The notes beneath the pieces are model-generated. The model made no database searches and was not told where the DNA came from. It worked only from the letters and a program-made list of their open reading frames with translations. Shown here piece by piece: positions 56,785 through 64,000 of a stretch of 64,000 nucleotides of DNA. Location: contig CAZZFT010000007.1 in the NCBI GenBank assembly GCA_964653555.1, positions 15,251-79,250 on the forward strand, read 5' to 3'. The stretch comes from JAHEJV01 sp964653555 (GTDB lineage Bacteria; Myxococcota_A; UBA9160; SMWR01). Both the position numbers and the translations under genes were made by a program. Each line of letters begins with the position of its first letter. Position 1 is the stretch's first letter.

Positions 56785-57969
56785 ATGCGCTCACGACTTA
56801 CGACGTTGCGGGGAATCGGGCTGCTGGGTCTCGTACTGGTCTCGTCCCTGGGAATGGGAAAGCAGTGCGGCCTCAGCCAACAGGCCTTCTCGGAGCTCAG
56901 CCAGGCCGGGGTCGACAAGTACCTCGGCCAGTTCACGCCCATCTCTTCGACCGACGTCGGCGACGGCTGGACGAAGCACACCTTCGACCCCGACGGAGGC
57001 AACGGTCCCATCTGCATCGCGGGGACGCCGTACTCGGTGTTCACCCGCGCCGGCAACCCGTCGAAGCTGCTGATCTTCGAGCAGGGCGGCGGTGCCTGCT
57101 GGCAGGACTTCTACAACTGCAACGTGCTCTCCGAAGACCAGGAGCCGCCCGCGCCTCGGGAGGGAATCTGGGACTTCGACTCGCCGGACAACCCGTTCGC
57201 CAACTACTCGATCGTCTACATGCCGTACTGCGACGGGTCGGTCTTCTCCGGCGACAACGACGTGTTCGATCCGGCCTTCGGAGCGGCGATCGGCGTGCCG
57301 TCCGCCGTGGTCCGCTTCCACCGCGGCCTGCGCAACCAGTCGGCCGGCATGGACGTGGCCAAGGCCACGTTCCCGCACGCCAGTCGGATCACGGTCGCGG
57401 GCTCCAGCGCGGGCGGCGTGGGCGTCGCGGGCTTCGCTCCGTTCCTGATCCGCTTCGTCTTCGGAAACCTCAGCCAGCTCACGGTCTTCAACGACGCGGG
57501 ACCGGTCGCGACCAACCTGGACGCGGTGGACGACATCGCGGCGCGGCAGGCCGACTGGCAGTTCGATCAGTTCTATCCCGCGAGCTGCACCGAGTGCGAT
57601 GCCTTCGGCCAGTCCACGGCGATCATCGAATGGCGGCTCGACAACGACTCCACCATCCGCGAGGCGTTCTACGAGACCGATGCGGACGCGACGAATCGCT
57701 TCTTCCTGGATCTGCTCCCGCCCAATGGGACCCAGCAGGACTACCGCGATCTGATCCTCACCGAGCACGGCATGCTCAACGCCGCTCACCCGCTCCGCTA
57801 CAAGCGGTTCATCGTCAGCGGTGACACCTCGCACACCGCCCTCCAGACCCCGCTCTTCTACAGCCAGGAAGTGGACGGCGTGGTGCTCAACGAGTGGACG
57901 CAGGACTTCCTGGTGCCGACGCCGCATTGGGTCGACCTCGTCGAGGACTTCATCCCGGCTCCGTTCTAG
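56785..57969 (+). CDS. Exported pectinacetylesterase-like hydrolase
   Basis: A 394-residue secreted esterase of the pectinacetylesterase (PAE/Notum-like) family. Signal peptide in the first 25 residues (GLLGLVLVSSLGMGKQC, with a possible lipobox-like Cys). The oxyanion loop is FEQGGGACW, nucleophile Ser is in VAGSSAGGVGVAG, and the late His is in GDTSHTALQTP, with several paired cysteines (YNCNV, ASCTECDA). ATG after AAGGGAGAAG. Family members deacetylate polysaccharides or lipid-modified proteins. It ends before a strong hairpin. Confidence 0.83.
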   Translation: MRSRLTTLRGIGLLGLVLVSSLGMGKQCGLSQQAFSELSQAGVDKYLGQFTPISSTDVGDGWTKHTFDPDGGNGPICIAGTPYSVFTRAGNPSKLLIFEQGGGACWQDFYNCNVLSEDQEPPAPREGIWDFDSPDNPFANYSIVYMPYCDGSVFSGDNDVFDPAFGAAIGVPSAVVRFHRGLRNQSAGMDVAKATFPHASRITVAGSSAGGVGVAGFAPFLIRFVFGNLSQLTVFNDAGPVATNLDAVDDIAARQADWQFDQFYPASCTECDAFGQSTAIIEWRLDNDSTIREAFYETDADATNRFFLDLLPPNGTQQDYRDLILTEHGMLNAAHPLRYKRFIVSGDTSHTALQTPLFYSQEVDGVVLNEWTQDFLVPTPHWVDLVEDFIPAPF

Positions 57970-58004
57970 GCGCCCGCTCGCGGGCCCTGGTTTCGGAACG
58001 TTCC

Positions 58005-58046
58005 CGAGAGCCCCTGGCGCGGCCGCGGCCGCACCAGGGGCTCTCG
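58005..58046. terminator. Long bidirectional hairpin
   Basis: Perfect 13-bp inverted repeat CGAGAGCCCCTGG / CCAGGGGCTCTCG with a 16-base GC-only loop (CGCGGCCGCGGCCGCA). It lies between the pectinacetylesterase-like gene and the convergent VOC gene. Confidence 0.75.
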
Positions 58047-58051
58047 CACGA

Positions 58052-58438
58052 CTAGGCATCCTCTCGAAGGCGCCAAGGCGGATTGTGGCGATTCTCGCCT
58101 GCGTGAAACAGGCAGACGCGATTGCCGGCAGGATCGAACAAGTGGGCTTCGCGCCAGAGCCACGGCTGATCCCGAGGCCCCGACTCGAACGAAAGACCCT
58201 CCGCCTCGAGCCGCTGCACCTTGGCGTCGAGATCGTCCAGCTCGAAGTACACGACGATGCCATGAGCGGCCGGCACATGGGGCACGCGGTGTAGCGAGAA
58301 CGTGGAGTCGCCGACGGGGCACTCGAAGCGCGCGTAGTCCGGAGGATCATGGACGATCAGACGGAGACCGAGCCCGCGATAGAAGGCGACGGAGGCGTCG
58401 AGGTCTGCGCAAGGCGCTGTGACTTGATTGAGGTTCAT
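58052..58438 (-). CDS. VOC-family (glyoxalase/bleomycin resistance-like) protein
   Basis: A 128-residue single VOC domain: MNLNQVTAPCADLDASVAFY at the start, ARFECPVGDSTFSLHR, VYFELDDLDAKVQRLEAEG and a closing LFDPAGNRVCLFHAG. The first metal ligand, usually His in strand 1, is replaced (QVTAPC), while the last segments carry Glu and His candidates. It is likely a dimeric lyase, dioxygenase or binding protein. ATG 58438 follows GGAG. Confidence 0.83.
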   Translation of the reverse strand: MNLNQVTAPCADLDASVAFYRGLGLRLIVHDPPDYARFECPVGDSTFSLHRVPHVPAAHGIVVYFELDDLDAKVQRLEAEGLSFESGPRDQPWLWREAHLFDPAGNRVCLFHAGENRHNPPWRLREDA

Positions 58439-58665
58439 CGGGTGGGCTCCGCCGTCGTTCCCGACGCAGCGGCGATGCGCCGGATCGCCGCTCCGCATCC
58501 TCGAGCAGGTCGGGGAGCGCCGCGCATCCTAGCAGACGGCCCGATCGTTCCGGGGCATCCGAGCCCCGCATGCCCGTCGGTGGGCTCGTGGCCTAGACTG
58601 TGCTTGCGCAGCCTCCCCGAAGCGGCGGCGCCATCGAGTCGCTCGGAGCGGTCAGGAGCCATCTC

Positions 58666-59229
58666 TTGGACGACCGGACCTTCGACTACTCGGTCGACCA
58701 GAACGACACGGTCGTTTCGGTCAGCGACGCTTGGCTCGCGTTCGCCCGCGAGAACCGCGCCTCGGAGCTGACGCGCGACCACGTGCTCGGCCAGCCTCTC
58801 TGGAAGTTCATCGCCGGACGGGACACGCGGCTCCTGTACGGAGAGCTCTTCCACAAGGTGCGCACCCATCGGCAATCGATCGAGCTGCCCTTCCGCTGCG
58901 ATTCGCCCGACCGGTTTCGCTTCATGCGCCTCGCGCTGAATCCCGGGCCGCGAGACTCGATCGATTGCCGGGGCATCTTGCTGCGCGAGCAGGAGCGCCC
59001 GTTCTTCTCGATTCTCGATCGCTCCTTTCCGCGGAGCCCGACCACCCTGCGCATGTGCAGCGTGTGCAAGAAACTGTTCGTCTTCGACGCGCGGTGGCTC
59101 GAGCTGGAGGAAGCCATCCGCGAGCTGGACCTCTTCGAGTCCGCCGCGCTTCCCGAGATCGAGTACTCGGTCTGTGGCGTCTGCGCGTCGGCTCCTCGGC
59201 AGTCCGCGGCTGGCGCGGCCGCGGCCTGA
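58666..59229 (+). CDS. PAS-domain protein with two CxxC motifs
   Basis: A 187-residue protein. N-terminal PAS-like domain: FDYSVDQNDTVVSVSDAWLAFARENRA, VLGQPLWKFIAGRDTR, SIELPFRCDSPDRFRFMRL. The C-terminal 60 residues hold MCSVCKKL and YSVCGVCA, a four-Cys arrangement that could bind zinc or another metal. The TTG at 58666 has AGGAG seven bases before it and fits the domain start; a GTG 22 codons upstream is the alternative. Likely a cytosolic sensor without output domain. Divergent from the VOC gene. Confidence 0.75.
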   Translation: MDDRTFDYSVDQNDTVVSVSDAWLAFARENRASELTRDHVLGQPLWKFIAGRDTRLLYGELFHKVRTHRQSIELPFRCDSPDRFRFMRLALNPGPRDSIDCRGILLREQERPFFSILDRSFPRSPTTLRMCSVCKKLFVFDARWLELEEAIRELDLFESAALPEIEYSVCGVCASAPRQSAAGAAAA

Positions 59230-59289
59230 CCGTCCGGCGCCCCCCCCCGAGGCGCCCCGAAGAGAACCGCGAGACGACGGCGCCTCGGG

Positions 59290-59922
59290 CTAGGCATCGA
59301 CGACGCGCCCCGACTCCCGGCGCCATAGCACCGTCGCGTTCCAGATCAGAACTCCGATCAGGCCCATGGCGAACAGGCCGATCCAGAAGGTGCCGCCGGC
59401 CGGATAGCTGTGGGTGGTGAAGTTGGCCACCTGCTTGGTACCGAAGATCGCGGGGGTGAAGGGGTCCACGGTGATCGGGGCCTTCGGGTTCAGGTTGTGG
59501 CCGTACACGTAGAGCTGGTAGGCGAATCGAGCCATGGAGAAGACCGAGAAGTAGCTGAACAAGACCACCAGATCGACGAGCGAGCGCAGATCGCCGATCG
59601 CAGACACGCGCAGGCTCAGGAGTATGAGCGCGCCGAGCGCAAAGGGAAGCCAGTCGAGGTCGGAGAGAGACGCACGATCGAGATGGGTCATGCCGATGTA
59701 GTGGTTCAGGGTATTGATCTCCTGGATGTCTCCCTCGACGGTGTACGAGTAGATCTCGAAGCCGAGGCCCTTGGGGTACTGGGGCGCTTCGAAGCGCATG
59801 GTCCAGAGGGGCGCCGTGAAGCTCAGCGCCAGCGGGATCACCAGGAGCCCGAGGAGCCAGCGGCTCGGGAACACGATGGGGCGGCTCATCACACGGTAGA
59901 AGTGATCGATTCGATTCTGCAT
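59290..59922 (-). CDS. Four-TM membrane protein in the nos cluster
   Basis: A 210-residue membrane protein with about four TM helices (WLLGLLVIPLALSFTAPLW, FALGALILLSLRVSA, LVVLFSYFSVFSMARFAY, WIGLFAMGLIGVLIWNATVL). Between the first two lies a periplasmic-looking loop with NHYIGMTHL, whose His and Met could bind copper (inference). AGGAGG before the ATG. It follows nosY by 57 bases on the same strand. Similar small membrane proteins occur in nos clusters of non-canonical denitrifiers, but no function is established. Confidence 0.65.
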   Translation of the reverse strand: MQNRIDHFYRVMSRPIVFPSRWLLGLLVIPLALSFTAPLWTMRFEAPQYPKGLGFEIYSYTVEGDIQEINTLNHYIGMTHLDRASLSDLDWLPFALGALILLSLRVSAIGDLRSLVDLVVLFSYFSVFSMARFAYQLYVYGHNLNPKAPITVDPFTPAIFGTKQVANFTTHSYPAGGTFWIGLFAMGLIGVLIWNATVLWRRESGRVVDA

Positions 59923-59979
59923 GACATCCTCCTGGTCTCTGTCGACTCGCTCGTCGCCCTGTCGTCCGGCCGTCGCCCG

Positions 59980-60837
59980 CTACACCAGATCTCCCCGGCG
60001 CAGGCCGCGTAATCCGACGAGCCAGGCCAGGGCGCCGAAGAGCACGGGCCATCCGAGCCCGAGTGCCATCAGCCCGTTCGGGCCGAAGCGGTTCGCGAGG
60101 TAGAAGCCCACGGGACCGAGCGTCGCCAGGTCGGGCTGCGCGGCGGAGAGCAGGGCCATCCGCACCGCCTGCACCGGGTTGGCGGCCGCCAGCACGAAGA
60201 CCGCGTGCGGCTCGATCCGCCAGGTGAGCATCAAGCCGATCAGGCCGAAGTCGAGCAGCGCGACGCCCAGCGCCCAGGCGACGATGAGCGCCGTCATCGC
60301 GCGCGCCGGGCTGCGTACCCGGACCGAGATGGCGATTCCCAGCGCCGCGAAGGCCCAGAGCAGCGAAGCGCAGAGCGCCGACGCCCGAGCGATGAAGTGC
60401 CAGGGAACGGCTTGACCGAACGCGATGTGTCCCAGCCCCCCTAGTGCCAGCAGAAGACCTACGAGGGGCAACGTCAGAGCCGCGAAGCGGACGACCGTGA
60501 CGGCGGCCAGGTAGCTGGTGCGCCGGATCGGGTGGCTGAGCAGCAGCTCCAGGGCTCCGTCGTCCCGAGCCCGATTCACCACCTGGCCGGTGACGGCGAG
60601 CGCCACCAGGGGCAGGAGCAGGAGGAGCGCGTGGCAGAGCGAGAACAGGACCCGCCCCATGCCGGTGAAGCCCATCACGGTCGATTCGTGCAGCCCCACC
60701 AGGACGAACAGCGTCGCGAGAACGCCGTACAGGCCGAGGCAGACGATCAGCCAACGCGATCGCACTACCTCGGCGAGATCGAGGCGCGCCACGGTCAGGA
60801 AGTCGTCGAGGGGTCGCGGGCGAGCGGGCGCGTTCAC
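59980..60837 (-). CDS. nosY: NosY-like ABC permease
   Basis: A 285-residue membrane protein with about six TM helices (LIVCLGLYGVLATLFVLVGL, LLLLLPLVALAVTGQVV, FAALTLPLVGLLLALGGLG, ASLLWAFAALGIAISVRV, LIVAWALGVALLDFGLIGLML and a last pair). The segment RARDDGALELLLSHPIRRTSYL is typical of ABC-2 permeases of the NosY type. With NosF it serves in maturation of the copper sites of N2O reductase. GTG 60837 overlaps the nosL stop (GTGA). Confidence 0.9.
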   Translation of the reverse strand: MNAPARPRPLDDFLTVARLDLAEVVRSRWLIVCLGLYGVLATLFVLVGLHESTVMGFTGMGRVLFSLCHALLLLLPLVALAVTGQVVNRARDDGALELLLSHPIRRTSYLAAVTVVRFAALTLPLVGLLLALGGLGHIAFGQAVPWHFIARASALCASLLWAFAALGIAISVRVRSPARAMTALIVAWALGVALLDFGLIGLMLTWRIEPHAVFVLAAANPVQAVRMALLSAAQPDLATLGPVGFYLANRFGPNGLMALGLGWPVLFGALAWLVGLRGLRRGDLV

Positions 60838-61337
60838 GGGCCGGCTCCAGGCAGGGGCTCCCGCGCACCCGCCGTCCCCGACACGCGGCCCCCGCGTGCC
60901 GCTTCGCGCTCGAGGACGCGCGACATGGCCGCCGCCCACTCGAGCCCGTCGGCTACCTCGCCACCCTCGTAGGCGGCCAGCCCATACCCCATGGGACTCG
61001 CCTCCACCGGCTCGAAGACGACGCGCTGCTGCGGGATCCAACGATCTTCGGCGTGATGGTGGAGCCAGATGGCGTGCACCTCGGGGCTCTCTTCGTGCAG
61101 GTACACCAGGAGACAGCCCGGGTCGTCGAAGATCAGGACGCGCCCGTCCTCGGTATGGAGCTGGGCGGCGAAGCCCGGCTCCGACACGAGCATGCGACAG
61201 CGCGTGCACCGCACGGCATCCCAGGCCACCGGAACCGGGCCCTCGGCCAGGCGGGACGAGGAGAGCACCGCCCACAGGACGGCCCCCCCGAGCGCCGCCG
61301 CGATCCCGAGCCCGGCGAGCACGCGGTGGTCAGCCAC
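60834..61337 (-). CDS. nosL: NosL-like copper chaperone, membrane-anchored
   Basis: A 167-residue protein with one N-terminal TM helix (VLAGLGIAAALGGAVLWAVL) in place of the usual lipobox. The metal motif is CTRCRMLVSEPGFAAQL (Cys-x-x-Cys-x-Met), then LIFDDPGCLLVYL and VEASPMGYGLAAY, all typical of NosL. NosL delivers Cu(I) to NosZ on the periplasmic side. It overlaps nosF by eight bases and nosY by four. Confidence 0.9.
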   Translation of the reverse strand: MADHRVLAGLGIAAALGGAVLWAVLSSSRLAEGPVPVAWDAVRCTRCRMLVSEPGFAAQLHTEDGRVLIFDDPGCLLVYLHEESPEVHAIWLHHHAEDRWIPQQRVVFEPVEASPMGYGLAAYEGGEVADGLEWAAAMSRVLEREAARGGRVSGTAGAREPLPGAGP

Positions 61338-62247
61338 GGTCGGCGTCCCTTCCCAGCGATCCGCCCGGTGGCGCGCCCGAGCCGCCGATCTCCAGCGCTT
61401 CGAGATCGCGGGCGTTCAGGTCGCGCAGGGAGGCCCCGAGGCTCCGGCCGATCTCCGAGATCAGCGCGCGCTTCTCGGGCGGCGTCGCGTTGCGCAGCCA
61501 CCAGCCGCCGGCCCCGCGCCGGAAGCCCCGCCCCGCCAGCCAGGCCTCGGCGGCGGCGCCCTCGACGCGCACTTCGATCACGCTGCGAGCGGCCGAATCG
61601 AGGAACTCGTCCACCCGCCCGTCGTAGACCAGGCGTCCCTCGTCGAGGAGCAGGACGTGGTCGACGAGCTGGCGCACCTCCTCCAGCCGATGCGAGCACA
61701 GGATCACCGTCGCGCCGGCCGAGCGCTCGGCGAACAGCTCGAAGAAACGATCGCGACTCCAGGCGTCGAGGCTCCCGGTGGGCTCGTCGAGGATCAGCAG
61801 GGCAGCGGGCGCCGCGAGCGCGAGGGCCAGCAGGAGCTTCTGCTTCATGCCGCCCGAGAGCCCGCGCAGCGGCCGACGCGCCACGGCCTCGAGATCGAGA
61901 CCGAGGCGCAGCGCTGGCTTTGCGACGTCCGCCGGCGCGACGCCGCGGAGACCTCCCAGCGCCCGCACCAGCTCGAAGACCGGCACGCCCAGGTTGGGCG
62001 CGATCTGCGGCACGTAGGCGATGCGGCGGGACACGTCGAGACGATCCTCGAGGGGCGAGAAGCCTCCGACCGAGACCGCACCCTCGAAGCGCAGCAGGCC
62101 CATCAGCACGCGGTTCAGCGTGGACTTGCCCGAGCCATTGGGGCCCACCAGCGCGACACGACGGCCGCAGGGAATGGTGAAGCCGACCCCGTCGAGCGCC
62201 GTCACGGAGCCGAACCGGCGTGTCAGATCGCGGGCCTCAACCTGCAT
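61330..62247 (-). CDS. nosF: NosF-like ABC ATPase
   Basis: A 305-residue ATPase with all motifs: Walker A GPNGSGKST, signature LSGGMKQKLLLAL, Walker B LLILDEPTGSLD and H-loop CSHRLEEV. The C-terminal 80 residues form the extra domain seen in NosF. With NosY it makes the ABC complex that supports assembly of the CuZ centre. It starts at ATG 62247, eleven bases inside the nosD gene, so the two are coupled. Confidence 0.93.
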   Translation of the reverse strand: MQVEARDLTRRFGSVTALDGVGFTIPCGRRVALVGPNGSGKSTLNRVLMGLLRFEGAVSVGGFSPLEDRLDVSRRIAYVPQIAPNLGVPVFELVRALGGLRGVAPADVAKPALRLGLDLEAVARRPLRGLSGGMKQKLLLALALAAPAALLILDEPTGSLDAWSRDRFFELFAERSAGATVILCSHRLEEVRQLVDHVLLLDEGRLVYDGRVDEFLDSAARSVIEVRVEGAAAEAWLAGRGFRRGAGGWWLRNATPPEKRALISEIGRSLGASLRDLNARDLEALEIGGSGAPPGGSLGRDADRG

Positions 62248-63595
62248 CGGGCGGCTCGGGAAGCGGCGCGGACATGCGCGGCGCCGGATCGACGAGGACC
62301 GTCGTGGACTCGAACAGGGGCACCGCCCGTCCCACCAGATCGACCAGCGCCAACGCCACCGAGCCGCGGAACCAGGCGAGCGCAGGGACGCGCGCCACGA
62401 GATCGCTCGACAGGCTTCGCACCGAGTAGGCGACGTCACCCCGGCCATCGCCGTCGAGATCGTAGCCCGCGTAGTCGTCCCAGGTGTTTCCGCGCCACTC
62501 GGCGTCGGTTGCGTCCCCTCGACCCTCCACTCGTACCTGCGCCTCGTTGTCCGCGAAGAGATTGGCCTCGAAATGGTTGCGCGCGGCGGGTCCGTGGAAG
62601 ATCACCGCAGCGTCGGAGAAGCGCACGACGTTGCCCACGAATCGGTCGTGATCCGCCGGATCGAGCGGCGTCGTGTCGAGATAGATCCCGGTCGTGTTGG
62701 CCACGATCCAGTTGTCCTCGACCACGAGGTTTCCCGATTCCTTCGCGCCGAGCCCCACTCCTGCCGCACCCGTGGCTTCCGCCAGCAGGTTGCCGCGGAT
62801 CTCGAGATCGCGACTGTACATCGAGAAGATCCCCACGACGTTTCCGCGATAGCGACAGCGCTCGATCACGTTGCGGTGGCTGTACATGAAGTGGGTTCCG
62901 TAACGACCCCGCTCGATCACGTTCGCCACGAAGCGATTGTCGGGCGAGTACCACACGACGAGGTCTCGACTGTCGAGAATGCGATTGCGCTCGATCTGGG
63001 AAGCACGCACCTCCCAGAGGCGGATGCCATCGCCGCGCATGCCCAGCACCTTGCCCGGCGCCCCCTGGATCTCGTTGGCCCGCAGCAGCACGCGGTTGGA
63101 TCGCTCCGCCAGCACGCCGAACAGGGCGTTCTGGACCCGCACCCCCTCGACGCGAACGTCGTCGGCGTGGATGCGCACCGCCGCGTCCAGGAGATCGAAG
63201 CGCCCACCGCTCCCGTCGACCGTGACGCCGAGGAGGGCGGAGCCCGAGGCCTCGATCATCACCGTGCTCCCGCTCCCGTGGGACCGAACGACCGCCTCGC
63301 GGGGGCCCCATACCGTCGCGGGGCGGTCGAAACGGATCGGCCCCGCGTACTCCCCCGCCTCCAGGCAGAAGCGCGCGCCGGGCGACGCCCCGACCAGTCG
63401 AGCCTGAAGGTCGTCTCCCGCAGCGACCGAGACGCAGTCTTCGGGCCGCTCGGGCGACGGAGGCGCCGCCGCATCGCTCGCCCCGGACGGGAGCGCGAGC
63501 ATCAGCGCCAGCACCGCGGCCCCGCCGCGGGCCTCCTCGATGCGGGCCTGCACCCTGGAGGCACAGGCCCGCCGGATCCACTGCGCCACGCTCAC
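62237..63595 (-). CDS. nosD: NosD, periplasmic copper-insertion protein
   Basis: A 452-residue right-handed beta-helix (CASH/NosD) protein with a leader in residues 1-42 (AAVLALMLALPSGASDA). Helix turns carry the repeated pattern such as RDLVVWYSPDNRFVAN, YGTHFMYSHRNVIERCRY, VGIFSMYSRDLEIRGN and GNLVVEDNWIVANTTGIYL. The C-terminus has GRGDATDAEWRGNTWDDYAGYD. NosD works with NosFY in making the CuZ site. GTG start overlaps the nosZ stop (GTGA). Confidence 0.94.
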   Translation of the reverse strand: MSVAQWIRRACASRVQARIEEARGGAAVLALMLALPSGASDAAAPPSPERPEDCVSVAAGDDLQARLVGASPGARFCLEAGEYAGPIRFDRPATVWGPREAVVRSHGSGSTVMIEASGSALLGVTVDGSGGRFDLLDAAVRIHADDVRVEGVRVQNALFGVLAERSNRVLLRANEIQGAPGKVLGMRGDGIRLWEVRASQIERNRILDSRDLVVWYSPDNRFVANVIERGRYGTHFMYSHRNVIERCRYRGNVVGIFSMYSRDLEIRGNLLAEATGAAGVGLGAKESGNLVVEDNWIVANTTGIYLDTTPLDPADHDRFVGNVVRFSDAAVIFHGPAARNHFEANLFADNEAQVRVEGRGDATDAEWRGNTWDDYAGYDLDGDGRGDVAYSVRSLSSDLVARVPALAWFRGSVALALVDLVGRAVPLFESTTVLVDPAPRMSAPLPEPPDAG

Positions 63596-64000
63596 GGCTC
63601 GACGAGGAAGTAACCCGCCATTTCGAGATGGAGCGCCGAGCAGAATTCCGTGCAGTACATCGGGAAGACGCCCGATTCGCCGGCCACGAAGTCCACGTTC
63701 GAGTGCTCCCCCGGCTCGAGCGAGAGATTGATGTTGTGCGAGCCGATCGCGAAGCCGTGCGTGGCGTCCTTCGCCTGCTCGACGTTCGTGATGTGCAGGT
63801 GGATGCGATCACCCTTCTTCACACGGATCACGTCCGGCGTGAAGTGGCTGCGCACGGCAGTCATGTAGACGTGCACCCCGTCCGGCTTGCGCTCGATGCG
63901 CTCCTCGCCCGCCTTCACCGCGTAGGGATCGACCTCGCCGCTCAGGGGGTTGGTGCCGACCGGCGAGTAGACCTCGATGGGCTTCAGCTTGTCGGCCTTG
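63592..64000 (-). CDS. nosZ: Nitrous-oxide reductase NosZ, C-terminal CuA domain (cut by window)
   Basis: The last 135 or so residues of N2O reductase. The cupredoxin CuA domain has its ligands: His in DATHGFAIG, and Cys, Glu carbonyl, Cys, His and Met in YCTEFCSALHLEMAGY. The C-terminal form EFCSALHLEM is like that of clade II (Sec-exported) NosZ, whereas clade I enzymes usually read WFCHALHMEM. The frame is open to the right edge. The order nosZ-D-F-L-Y without nosR nearby also fits clade II. Confidence 0.95.
   Translation of the reverse strand, partial: KADKLKPIEVYSPVGTNPLSGEVDPYAVKAGEERIERKPDGVHVYMTAVRSHFTPDVIRVKKGDRIHLHITNVEQAKDATHGFAIGSHNINLSLEPGEHSNVDFVAGESGVFPMYCTEFCSALHLEMAGYFLVEP

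Overview
The window is a very GC-rich (roughly 70%), gene-dense stretch of a Gram-negative bacterial chromosome. It looks like a metagenome-assembled scaffold: there is a run of ten N at 31703-31712, several single-base frame breaks, and at least one abrupt gene-to-gene junction. An LPS heptosyltransferase, many lipoproteins with lipoboxes, TesA/YbbA/YbbP, HtpX, periplasmic proteins and frequent GTG/TTG starts point to a diderm of the proteobacterial or myxobacterial (old Deltaproteobacteria) sphere. Acyl-CoA dehydrogenase pairs, amidohydrolase-2, luciferase-like oxidoreductases and SMP-30 proteins are typical of soil or marine heterotrophs in that sphere. The taxon is an inference.

Layout. 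1-10.3 kb: partial carboxylesterase, exported 1-Cys-like thiol peroxidase, small lipoproteins, a frameshifted cysteine hydrolase, an acyl-CoA dehydrogenase pair, a HerA-like ATPase, a BON-LysM protein and an amidohydrolase. 10.4-15.4 kb: small envelope proteins (broken lipoprotein, Kazal-like lipoprotein, DUF4156), a GNAT-VanZ fusion, SMP-30, HAD and a luciferase-like oxidoreductase. 15.5-20.5 kb: a tightly coupled run of thioesterase, hotdog protein, GH84 hexosaminidase, exported metallo-beta-lactamase-fold enzyme and FG-GAP protein. 20.5-24.4 kb: unknown protein, HD phosphohydrolase, Ogt and a sigma-70 factor. 24.5-31.3 kb: tesA-ybbA-ybbP, divergent from gcvP with overlapping start codons. 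31.3-35.7 kb: terminator, scaffold gap, LuxR regulator, htpX, a coiled-coil protein and an aldo/keto reductase fold lacking its catalytic tetrad. 35.7-42.3 kb: TraB, hslO, then GT4, Gfo/Idh oxidoreductase and radical SAM joined by four-base overlaps, followed by heptosyltransferase. 42.3-46.8 kb: histidine kinase, tyrosine phosphatase, second luciferase-like oxidoreductase and HSL esterase. 47.0-51.0 kb: a decayed or rearranged zone (truncated flotillin, orphan C-terminal fragment, gamma-glutamyltransferase, receiver-domain and MOSC remnants). 51.0-59.2 kb: unknown protein, ABC transporter with degenerate ATPase motifs overlapping a 1041-residue putative glycosidase, pectinacetylesterase-like protein, VOC and PAS proteins. 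59.3-64.0 kb: nitrous-oxide reductase cluster nosZ(C-term)-D-F-L-Y plus a membrane protein.

The clearest functional units are the nos cluster (N2O respiration and copper-site maturation), the tesA-ybbAP lipid/export module, the acyl-CoA dehydrogenase pair, and two coupled operons of unknown product (15.5-20.5 kb and 37.9-42.3 kb). The second, with radical SAM, sugar-oxidoreductase and glycosyltransferase genes, is the best candidate for an undescribed pathway, probably modifying a cell-envelope glycan. Short GC-rich repeats sit directly after many stop codons and may act as transcription terminators. No tRNA, rRNA, CRISPR array or intact insertion sequence was seen.
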